Below are positions 1-5,383 of a DNA stretch of 6,222 nt, piece after piece (position 1 is the stretch's first letter; every line of letters begins with the position of its first letter). The stretch covers positions 1-6,222 of the forward strand of contig JAGMDB010000046.1 of assembly GCA_023128875.1 (NCBI GenBank). The letters are read 5' to 3'. This DNA is from Dehalococcoidia bacterium. GTDB taxonomy: Bacteria > Chloroflexota > Dehalococcoidia > GIF9 > AB-539-J10. Under the pieces are notes generated by a model. It did no database searches. It worked only from the letters and a program-made list of their open reading frames with translations, and was not told the DNA's origin. Made by a program: the position numbers and the translations under genes.

Positions 1-232
1 TGAAAGCAGAACCAAAGATGGCACGATTCAGTTTTCTTAAATTAGCTGGGGTTACTGCTTTAGCAGCCAAGGTGTCAGCTAACCTTTTCCACTCAGCCAA
101 AGGGTAAATAACAATGCATTTCTCTGCTCCCCTAGTTAATATCACAGCCTCTCTCATTTCTCGCCTGAATTTTGGCGGCAGAGGCACTCTCCCCTTTTCA
201 TCGACCTTGTATAGATATTCCCCAAAAAACAT
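1..232 (-). CDS. mraZ: MraZ, transcriptional regulator of the dcw cluster (partial, N-terminal half)
   Basis: The first 77 codons of an MraZ protein run off the low-coordinate edge of the window. The protein begins MFFGEYLYKVDEKGRVPLPP and continues with KFRREM, an ILTRG strand and a YPLAEWKRL helix, matching the first of the two SpoVT/AbrB-like repeats of MraZ. The family's DxxxR signature is D11-E-K-G-R15. MraZ proteins are usually about 140-150 residues, so roughly half is missing because of the window boundary, not through decay. The ATG at 232 is chosen because it gives the conserved MFxGEY start; the nearest purine-rich ribosome site, GGTAGG at 245-250, is rather far away (12 nt). MraZ binds TGGG-type direct repeats in its own promoter and regulates the dcw cluster, and such repeats lie just upstream here. 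The next gene outside the window would be expected to be rsmH (mraW). Confidence 0.93.
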   Translation of the reverse strand, partial: MFFGEYLYKVDEKGRVPLPPKFRREMREAVILTRGAEKCIVIYPLAEWKRLADTLAAKAVTPANLRKLNRAIFGSAF

Positions 233-244
233 TTTTTTACAAAA

Positions 245-271
245 CCTACCCTTTTTCCCCACTTTCTCCCA
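245..271 (-). promoter_or_regulatory. Putative MraZ-box direct repeats (autoregulatory operator)
   Basis: Read on the minus strand, TGGGA (271-267) and TGGGG (261-257) start exactly 10 bp apart, and a degenerate GGGTA (251-247) is in the same register. MraZ is known to bind direct repeats of TGGGN separated by 5 nt upstream of mraZ. The repeats here lie between the predicted -10 box and the mraZ start codon, a position suited to repression. Two units are clear; the third is weak. Binding is inferred from spacing and context. Confidence 0.65.
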
Positions 272-276
272 CTACT

Positions 277-307
277 ATTATAAACACCTACCCCTATATT
301 TTGTCAA
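277..307 (-). promoter_or_regulatory. Sigma70-type promoter for mraZ
   Basis: On the minus strand a perfect TTGACA (307-302) is followed by a perfect TATAAT (282-277). The spacer is 19 bp for these exact hexamers, slightly long. Taking TTATAA (283-278) as the -10 gives 18 bp and places a TG one base upstream, as in an extended -10. Transcription would start near position 270, leaving a leader of about 40 nt that carries the TGGG repeats. This is the only strong promoter recognised in the window. Confidence 0.75.
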
Positions 308-387
308 GTCCCCCCTGTTAAATGACTCTATATTCCTTGATAATTGAAGACGGTGGTGATGGAAAACAGCTTAAAAGGGGGCCATGA

Positions 388-456
388 GCTTCTCATTAAA
401 GAGAGATAAAAGGGTTATCGCTAAACGTCCTCAGGGGTTCTCAAGATATGAGAAGC
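388..456 (-). repeat. Inverted repeats between the Mo operon and mraZ, mutually exclusive pairings
   Basis: A perfect 9-bp inverted repeat joins 388-396 (GCTTCTCAT on plus) and 448-456 (ATGAGAAGC). The right arm can instead form a local hairpin: TTCTCA at 438-443 pairs with TGAGAA at 449-454 around a 5-nt loop. A third small hairpin, GATAA/TTATC, spans 405-419. The outer stem and the 438-454 hairpin share bases, so only one can form at a time. No T-run follows on either strand, so this is not a standard intrinsic terminator. It may be a processing site or a remnant; no known RNA family was recognised. The rest of 308-487 shows nothing further that I can support. Confidence 0.4.
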
Positions 457-487
457 GCCAGGCAAAGATACTCAGGAAATGCTTGCT

Positions 488-979
488 TTAGCTATGATTG
501 GTTAACCTGCCTTCAAACAGCGTTTTGTGTTCAATTAACTCAACCCTCAGGCCGTCACCTGGCTTCACCGCGCCACCATGAACTACACTAGCGAACACCC
601 CCTCTAATGGCAAGAGGTAAAATCCCGGGCGATGAAATGCCTTTCCAATTTGAGTGATCTCAAGTATAACCTTCTCCCCTATGCACAGCCGTGTACCCAC
701 AGGCAAAGCGGCTAAATCTATTCCTTCAGTCACCAGGTTTTCTGCAGAATCACCAGGGTTTATCTCTATGCCTTGGCTATGCATCCTGTCAGGACTAATG
801 CTCTCCAGAGCTGATAGCATTTTGTTGATGCTTTCTATCGCTAAAAGGCTAACTTGGCGGCTGCTACCGGCATGAGCATCACCAACAAAACCATGATTTT
901 CTTTAAGAAAGCCATGGCTAACAGGTTTCTTAGTGACTCCTCTTTCCTGGCTCAAGCAAACTGCAACTATTTTAGCCAT
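488..979 (-). CDS. Small MOSC-domain protein, last gene of the Mo operon
   Basis: This single-domain MOSC protein has 163 residues. MOSC domains are beta-barrels found in Moco sulfurase C-termini and in small stand-alone proteins, thought to bind sulfur or cofactor in metal-sulfur chemistry. Visible blocks are AKIVAVCLS (2-10), HGFVGDAHAG (29-38), RQVSLLA (41-47), PGDSAENLVTEGIDL (75-89), LPVGTRL (92-98), ITQIGK (108-113), EGVFA (126-130) and a C-terminal GGAVKPGD (135-142). The ATG at 979 is chosen because it starts at the family's AKIVAV block and lies one base after the moaC stop; an upstream ATG at 1015 would add 12 unconserved residues and overlap moaC by 35 bases. The ribosome site is weak, so translation is probably coupled to moaC. 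Oddly, the segment between IGK and EGVFA is short and has no cysteine; the only cysteines are C8 and C99. The exact substrate is unknown. Confidence 0.9.
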   Translation of the reverse strand: MAKIVAVCLSQERGVTKKPVSHGFLKENHGFVGDAHAGSSRQVSLLAIESINKMLSALESISPDRMHSQGIEINPGDSAENLVTEGIDLAALPVGTRLCIGEKVILEITQIGKAFHRPGFYLLPLEGVFASVVHGGAVKPGDGLRVELIEHKTLFEGRLTNHS

Positions 980-980
980 A

Positions 981-1463
981 TCACTCTGCTTCTTTCTTGT
1001 AATCGCTGGCAACATAAGCCCCGCTTTTGCCTCCGCTCTTCTTCACCAGGCGAATTTCTTCAATAGTCATACCTCTATCTATCGCCTTGCACATATCATA
1101 AATGTTCAGGGCACTTACGGACACAGCAAGCAACGCCTCCATTTCAAACCCTGTTTTCCCCACCCCTTTAGCACTAGCGGTAATTTCAATGAAGTCAGCA
1201 TTTTCAGGCAGATAAAAATTAATCTCAACATTGGTGAGCAGCAATGGGTGGCATAAGGGTATAAGGCGAGGAGTTTCTTTTGCCGCTACAATTCCAGCTG
1301 TTTGTGCTACGCTTAGCACATCACCCTTTGCTATCTCACCGCGGCGGATGAGTTCCAATGTGGCGGGCTTCACTCTTATCCTACACTTTCCCACTGCTTC
1401 TCGCTCCGTTTCCGCCTTACCGGTGACGTCCACCATGCGCACCCGCTTTATTGATTCTGACAT
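981..1463 (-). CDS. moaC: Cyclic pyranopterin monophosphate synthase MoaC
   Basis: MoaC performs the second part of the first Moco step in the cytoplasm, converting the 3',8-cyclo-GTP intermediate made by MoaA into cPMP with release of pyrophosphate. The 160 residues match the usual length (E. coli about 161). Conserved blocks seen are MVDVTGKAETER (10-21), KGDV (46-49), LIPLCHP (67-73), GKTGFEMEALLAVS (102-115), YDMCKA (122-127) and KSGGKSG (142-148). By comparison with E. coli MoaC, K46, D123 and K126 correspond to the catalytic lysine, aspartate and lysine, and all are present. The ATG at 1463 follows the moaA stop by 2 bases and has a strong GGAGG ribosome site that lies inside moaA. The stop is one base from the ATG of the MOSC gene. 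Nothing suggests degradation. Confidence 0.97.
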   Translation of the reverse strand: MSESIKRVRMVDVTGKAETEREAVGKCRIRVKPATLELIRRGEIAKGDVLSVAQTAGIVAAKETPRLIPLCHPLLLTNVEINFYLPENADFIEITASAKGVGKTGFEMEALLAVSVSALNIYDMCKAIDRGMTIEEIRLVKKSGGKSGAYVASDYKKEAE

Positions 1464-1465
1464 CT

Positions 1466-2437
1466 TTAACCTCCAATTTGGAACATATTCTGCGTCATTG
1501 GTATAATCCCATCTGCCAAATGGTGACGTTCTGGCTTAGAAGCAACTGCCTTTAGAAATAAGCGCTCTAATTCCTGTGGCGAGGCATTATGACGCAGCGC
1601 CTCTTTCAAGTCAATCTCACCATCTGCTAAAAGGCAAGGACATAACTTACCATCTGAGGTAAGACGCATGCGATTACAGTTAGAGCAAAAACATTCGGTA
1701 ATAGGGCTGATAAAGCCTATAGTGCCCTCAGCTCCAGGTAAACGATAATATGTGGCTGGCCCGTTGCCAGTGACACGTAAATATGGTTCAAGCTTGCCAA
1801 GCGACGCTATACACTGTCGCATCTCACTGGAGGACACAGGTTGTGCTACATTGGCAAAGGGCATGAGCTCGATGAAACGGACGTGCCACCCTTCTTTATA
1901 TGTCATATTAGCAAAATCCAGCACCTCATCATCGTTTATACCTCTCATGACCACCATATTTATTTTGACCGGGTCAAGACCAGCACCCCTTGCTGCCTCG
2001 ATGCCATAAAGGACATCTCTCAATTCGCCAAGACGAGTGATGTGTCGAAATCTACCAGCCTGGAGTGTGTCCAAGCTTATGTTGACTCGGGATAAACCCG
2101 CCTGCTTAAGCATCGGAATATATCTCTTAAGAAGCGTTCCATTCGTAGTCAAAGACACCTCATCAATTTCTTCTATCTGCGAGAGCATTTGAACAAGCTT
2201 GGATAACTCTGCTCTCACCAGAGGCTCACCGCCGGTAAGCCTTATTTTATTGATACCAAGTTTCGCTCCCACTTGAGCCACGATTGATATTTCCTCATAA
2301 GAAAGGATCTCGCCATGTGATGCCAGCGCAACGCCTTCGGGCGGCATGCAATAGATACAGCGCAGATTGCAGCGGTCAGTGACAGAGATTCTAAGGTAGT
2401 TTATGTGGCGCTGAAAAGAATCGAAAAGGCCAGTCAT
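1466..2437 (-). CDS. moaA: GTP 3',8-cyclase MoaA (radical SAM)
   Basis: MoaA is the radical-SAM enzyme that cyclises GTP to 3',8-cyclo-7,8-dihydro-GTP, the first committed Moco step. The 323 residues are the normal length. The N-terminal radical-SAM cluster motif CxxxCxxC is C23, C27, C30, preceded by the typical NYLRISVTDR. The SAM-binding LTGGEPL is at 67-73 and the RVNISLDTL strand follows later. The C-terminal GTP-binding [4Fe-4S] cluster ligands are C251, C254 and C268 (CxxC-x13-C), within FCSNCNRMRLTSDGKL; an extra cysteine, C266, sits two residues before C268. The protein ends in the Gly-Gly tail (residues 322-323), which is needed for catalysis in characterised MoaA proteins. The ATG overlaps the stop of the DUF364 gene as ATGA, with an AAAGGG ribosome site just upstream. 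MoaA needs anaerobic or protected conditions because of its clusters. Confidence 0.97.
   Translation of the reverse strand: MTGLFDSFQRHINYLRISVTDRCNLRCIYCMPPEGVALASHGEILSYEEISIVAQVGAKLGINKIRLTGGEPLVRAELSKLVQMLSQIEEIDEVSLTTNGTLLKRYIPMLKQAGLSRVNISLDTLQAGRFRHITRLGELRDVLYGIEAARGAGLDPVKINMVVMRGINDDEVLDFANMTYKEGWHVRFIELMPFANVAQPVSSSEMRQCIASLGKLEPYLRVTGNGPATYYRLPGAEGTIGFISPITECFCSNCNRMRLTSDGKLCPCLLADGEIDLKEALRHNASPQELERLFLKAVASKPERHHLADGIIPMTQNMFQIGG
1468..1476 (-). promoter_or_regulatory. moaC Shine-Dalgarno embedded in the moaA C-terminal Gly-Gly codons
   Basis: On the minus strand the end of moaA reads ATT GGA GGT TAA AG ATG. The codons GGA GGT encode the terminal Gly322-Gly323 of MoaA and give a GGAGG ribosome-binding site about 6 nt before the moaC ATG. 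The site decides the moaC start and ties moaC translation to the last codons of moaA. Confidence 0.85.
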
Positions 2438-3162
2438 TTGCCCTTTGTTTCCCTAACCACGGTTACAAGCTTTACACCCTGCACCTGTTTGAAAATGGCG
2501 CCCTCGCTGATAGAGCGAATTGCCTTCTCCGGCTCAACCACCTTTACTCCACCAATGACATCCACTCCATAATCAAACAGAACTGGTGACAGAGGACTGG
2601 TAGGCCCTACCATAACAGTGAAGCTACGCTTACTTAATTCTAAAAGCTTTTCTATAGTATGATTTATAAACGAAGTTCCTGTGATGCCAACTACATCAGC
2701 CTGAGGCAATATGCATTCCGCTGCTTCCGCTGGCAAATCTCCTTCCCGAGGTCTTTGCTCTATAACCCAAAGCTTCCTGGCTACTTTCCGAAGCTGCGGC
2801 ACCCAAGGAAAATGGCCTATTATAGCTATATTCACGCCCCTTCCCTTCCTCGCCAATACATCAAAAGCATTTTCTTCCACACATTCGGCTTCATCAATAT
2901 CTATCAGCGAGTTGATAGCTGCCATCCCAATAGATGCCTCCAGAAGATTGTCTGACTTGGCATACTCTGACAGTTCCAGTGCCGACTTGCGCCTCAAACT
3001 TCCCACATCTCTCACCATTCTGTGATACGAGTGCTCCTCATGAAAAGTAGAAGCCAACCCACAATTCCTGCTTACCACCGCAGTCCAGAAAACACAGGTA
3101 TGTACCTCATACACCGGGTTATCATCGCATAGACTGGAAATTAGATCGTCAAGGATATTCAT
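2434..3162 (-). CDS. DUF4213/DUF364 protein, putative metal-chelation (Rossmann-like) protein
   Basis: The protein has 242 residues. Residues about 1-95 resemble the N-terminal DUF4213 region (enolase-N-like in the solved family member). Residues about 105-225 carry the DUF364 Rossmann-like domain: VNIAIIGHFPWVPQLRK (110-126), LWVIEQRPREGDLP (131-144), ILPQADVVGITGTSFINHT (151-169), VGPTSPLSPVLFDYGVDVIGG (185-205). The structure paper on a Desulfitobacterium homologue proposed heavy-metal chelation from the active-site shape; the biochemical function remains unproven. The gene lies 7 bases after wtpA and overlaps moaA by 4, so it is firmly in the operon. The ATG at 3162 has an AAGGA ribosome site that overlaps the wtpA stop. 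From context I infer a role in handling imported Mo/W or in its insertion. No signal peptide or membrane segment is seen, so it is probably cytoplasmic. The family call is firm, the role is a guess. Confidence 0.85.
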   Translation of the reverse strand: MNILDDLISSLCDDNPVYEVHTCVFWTAVVSRNCGLASTFHEEHSYHRMVRDVGSLRRKSALELSEYAKSDNLLEASIGMAAINSLIDIDEAECVEENAFDVLARKGRGVNIAIIGHFPWVPQLRKVARKLWVIEQRPREGDLPAEAAECILPQADVVGITGTSFINHTIEKLLELSKRSFTVMVGPTSPLSPVLFDYGVDVIGGVKVVEPEKAIRSISEGAIFKQVQGVKLVTVVRETKGK

Positions 3163-3169
3163 CTTTCCT

Positions 3170-4279
3170 TCACACTATTTCCTTTAACTGGATGGGCAAA
3201 TTCTCAGGGTGGTCGCACAATAGCGTCTCAAGGAATAGCTGTCCATTTTTTACCTCCATTACGTTTCTCCCTGTATCAGAAAGAAGCAGTTTAATAAATT
3301 CCACAGCAAGATCTTTATTTTTGGCATGTGAGGGGATGGTGATGCCGTATACAATAGGTCTGCCTTTCTCGGTCTGGTAAGTGGGTGGAGGGCCAGCCTC
3401 TTTAATAATCTCTATGGAGGCTTGCTCGTAGAAGTCTTCCACGTCAGGGAGTTCCATGCTAGTCTTGGAGAGGTTGATGTGGTCATCAAGCTCGATGAAA
3501 TTCAATTCATGCTGCACAGCTACAGAGCGATATTCAAACGCATAATCCAGGTCGCCAGAGTCAAGTAAGTGGATAAGTTCAACCGATTTCGACCTCACTC
3601 TCTCCACACTGCCACCGGGCCTGGCTTCGCTGGCGCCGCCAATTCTGCCTTTTTCATGCTCGCTGCCTGGGATAAGGGAGTCATACAGCCCATCGGCGTT
3701 AGGGTCGGGGCTTAAACCAAATTCAGTGGCATTATCATAATAATACTTCTGAGCCAACTGGATTACCATTGGCGTTCTATAGCCACAAGGGTCATCGTCA
3801 GGATTGCTATGCCCATATTTTACAGAATCATTCCTGAGTACATCGTACCAGGTGCGACTGCCATTTACTATAGCATCAGAACCAGGCGCGCCATCGCGAT
3901 AGCAGAGTACCATCGCATTCCTGGCAAAGCCGATACACCAATCGGCATAACCATTTTCATACAATCTATCAGGAATAAACTTGTAATCAGCGGAGGCAAT
4001 TATATCAGGTGGTACTTCGCCAGCCCGCTCTCGCGCTATTGTCTTATTTATCATCTTAGCGCTCCCCCCTGATTCACAGAGGATATCAACAGCAGGATGA
4101 GTGGCTTCAAATTCAATCTCTAAATCCTTAAATGGCGCATATAAGCTTCCTGCATGATAGATTGTCAAAGTTTCTGTTCGAGAAGCTCCTTCTCCCCTTC
4201 CAGTACAACCAGACATCAAAGGCAAGGCTAAAGACAAAGCCATTACTATTGAAACTATTTTCGCTATTCTGTTTTTCAC
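3170..4279 (-). CDS. wtpA: Molybdate/tungstate ABC transporter substrate-binding lipoprotein, WtpA-like
   Basis: This extracytoplasmic lipoprotein of 369 residues captures the oxyanion for the ABC transporter. A signal peptide (about 1-24) ends in lipobox LMSGC, with lipidated C25. Motifs of the WtpA (archaeal ModA) class are TIYHAGSLYAPF (39-50), ESGGSAKMI (69-77), DIIASADYKFIP (92-103), ADWCIGFARNAMVL (112-125), DPCGYR (163-168), DYAFEYRSVAVQH (245-257), INLSK (268-272) and PIVYGITIP (308-316). S45 and S73 are the likely oxyanion contacts. D163 and E249 appear to correspond to the two carboxylates (D153, E218) that complete octahedral coordination in the Archaeoglobus protein, which argues for WtpA over ordinary bacterial ModA. 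Metal preference (Mo or W) cannot be read from sequence. The start is GTG, 15 bases after the ATPase stop, with AGAAGAGG 8 nt upstream. Residues about 205-229 are unusually rich in Gly, Ser, Glu and Arg. Confidence 0.94.
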   Translation of the reverse strand: MKNRIAKIVSIVMALSLALPLMSGCTGRGEGASRTETLTIYHAGSLYAPFKDLEIEFEATHPAVDILCESGGSAKMINKTIARERAGEVPPDIIASADYKFIPDRLYENGYADWCIGFARNAMVLCYRDGAPGSDAIVNGSRTWYDVLRNDSVKYGHSNPDDDPCGYRTPMVIQLAQKYYYDNATEFGLSPDPNADGLYDSLIPGSEHEKGRIGGASEARPGGSVERVRSKSVELIHLLDSGDLDYAFEYRSVAVQHELNFIELDDHINLSKTSMELPDVEDFYEQASIEIIKEAGPPPTYQTEKGRPIVYGITIPSHAKNKDLAVEFIKLLLSDTGRNVMEVKNGQLFLETLLCDHPENLPIQLKEIV

Positions 4280-4294
4280 TAAATAAACCTCTTC

Positions 4295-5383
4295 TTAAAA
4301 AACATGTATTGCTGAAGCCTTAAACGTGACCCATACGCTCACCCCCTTTCTTAACTTAAGTTCCTCAAATGACCGCTTAGTAATAAGGCAAACAAAATCC
4401 AGGCCCCTCCGCAAAATCGCGGGTTTCGTGAGGTAAGAATCTGGCAGCACGTTCACTGTGATATAAACAAGTGAGCCTCTATCAGCAATGTCAGTGATTA
4501 CACCTTGAAATGAGTTTCTAGCTGTGGATTGGAACGGTTCCTTAGAGATAAGGATATCTTCAGGGCGGAGGGAGAGACGCACCTCACCTCTTAATTCCGT
4601 TATTGCCACAACTCTTACGCCACCGATATCGGCAAAGGTACATCCATCCTCTGTACCCACAACTTTGCCATTGAAGATATTCCGCGAGAGAGCAAAACGA
4701 GCCACGAATTCCGAACTCGGATGGTGTAGAAAATCCTCAAGAGACCCTACCTGAACTATTTCGCCTTCATTCAGTACTGCAACTCGGTGCCCCAGAGCCA
4801 CTGCTTCTTCAAAGTCGTGAGTGACATGGATTATGGTTACCTTCACCCTGCGATGCATCTCCCTTAATTCTTCTTGCATCCTTTCCCTCATTTCAGGATC
4901 CAGAGCACTCAAAGGCTCATCAAGCAAAAGCACCTCAGGCTCGATAACAAGCGCTCGAGCCAGAGCCACCTTTTGCTTTTCCCCTCCACTCAACGTAGCA
5001 GGGCTTCTCTTAAGCAGATGCGGAATCTTCACTATCTCCGCCATAATATCTACCTTCGCTTTTATCTCCCCCTTGGGGCGCTTCCTTAACTTAAGCCCGA
5101 AGGCAATGTTATCCTCTACTGTGAGGTGAGGGAAAAGGACCTGGTCCTGATAAACAATCCCGATTCCCCGTTTCTCCGCACTCTGCCTGCTGATTTCCCT
5201 GCCATCAATCCAGATTCTTCCTTCAAGAACAGGGTGGAGCCCAGCAATAGCTTCAAGAAGTACAGTCTTTCCAGCCCCAGTAGGCCCGAGAATAATAAAG
5301 TACTCGCCTGACCTGATATCGAGGTTAATATCCCGAAGCAGAAAATCGCCTAAATCTACCTTCAGGTTCTCAATCTTAATCAT
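4295..5383 (-). CDS. wtpC: Molybdate/tungstate ABC transporter ATP-binding protein, WtpC-like
   Basis: This is the cytoplasmic ATPase subunit that powers Mo/W oxyanion import, 362 residues. The ABC domain is complete: Walker A GPTGAGKT (33-40), Q-loop VYQDQVLFPHLTV with Q79, signature LSGGEKQKVALARAL (131-145), Walker B VLLLDEP (151-157) with catalytic E156, D-loop SALD (159-162) and H-loop IIHVTHD with H189. After about residue 235 comes a TOBE-type C-terminal region, which includes SLRPEDILIS (271-280) and a second beta-rich segment (291-360). In related ModC proteins this region can bind the oxyanion and inhibit transport when the cell is replete. A spermidine or sulfate importer ATPase would look similar, so the substrate call rests on the adjacent WtpA-like protein. 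The ATG overlaps the permease stop by 4 bases (ATGA), with AAGG and GGGGAG purine stretches upstream. Confidence 0.93.
   Translation of the reverse strand: MIKIENLKVDLGDFLLRDINLDIRSGEYFIILGPTGAGKTVLLEAIAGLHPVLEGRIWIDGREISRQSAEKRGIGIVYQDQVLFPHLTVEDNIAFGLKLRKRPKGEIKAKVDIMAEIVKIPHLLKRSPATLSGGEKQKVALARALVIEPEVLLLDEPLSALDPEMRERMQEELREMHRRVKVTIIHVTHDFEEAVALGHRVAVLNEGEIVQVGSLEDFLHHPSSEFVARFALSRNIFNGKVVGTEDGCTFADIGGVRVVAITELRGEVRLSLRPEDILISKEPFQSTARNSFQGVITDIADRGSLVYITVNVLPDSYLTKPAILRRGLDFVCLITKRSFEELKLRKGVSVWVTFKASAIHVF

Noticed and set aside
18..107. Plus-strand peptide MARFSFLKLAGVTALAAKVS, resembling the start of a Tat signal peptide
   Set aside because: It is the antisense of the conserved mraZ coding sequence, stops after 29 codons and has no twin arginine.
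114..347. Plus-strand ORF of 77 codons
   Set aside because: It runs antisense to mraZ and its promoter, has no recognisable domain and an implausible composition.
359..409. Small plus-strand ORF of 16 codons (MENSLKGGHELLIKER)
   Set aside because: It has no convincing ribosome site and no recognisable family; too short to support.
405..456. Hammerhead-like ribozyme: CTGAGGA on the minus strand (434-428) after a hairpin
   Set aside because: The required GAAA is absent (GATAA instead), stem II would have only two pairs, three unpaired Cs separate the hairpin from the core, and no cleavage-site helix III can be drawn.
233..487. Molybdenum-cofactor riboswitch or intrinsic terminator between the MOSC gene and mraZ
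   Set aside because: The region follows the Mo operon rather than preceding it, the Moco riboswitch pattern is not seen, and no GC-rich hairpin with a T-run is present.
488..1015. Longer MOSC ORF starting at ATG 1015
   Set aside because: The extra 12 residues are not family-like and would overlap moaC by 35 bases; ATG 979 matches the conserved start and sits one base after the moaC stop.
933..1256. Plus-strand ORF whose N-terminus looks like a signal peptide
   Set aside because: It lies antisense to the strongly conserved moaC and MOSC genes; the hydrophobic stretch is a by-product of their codons.
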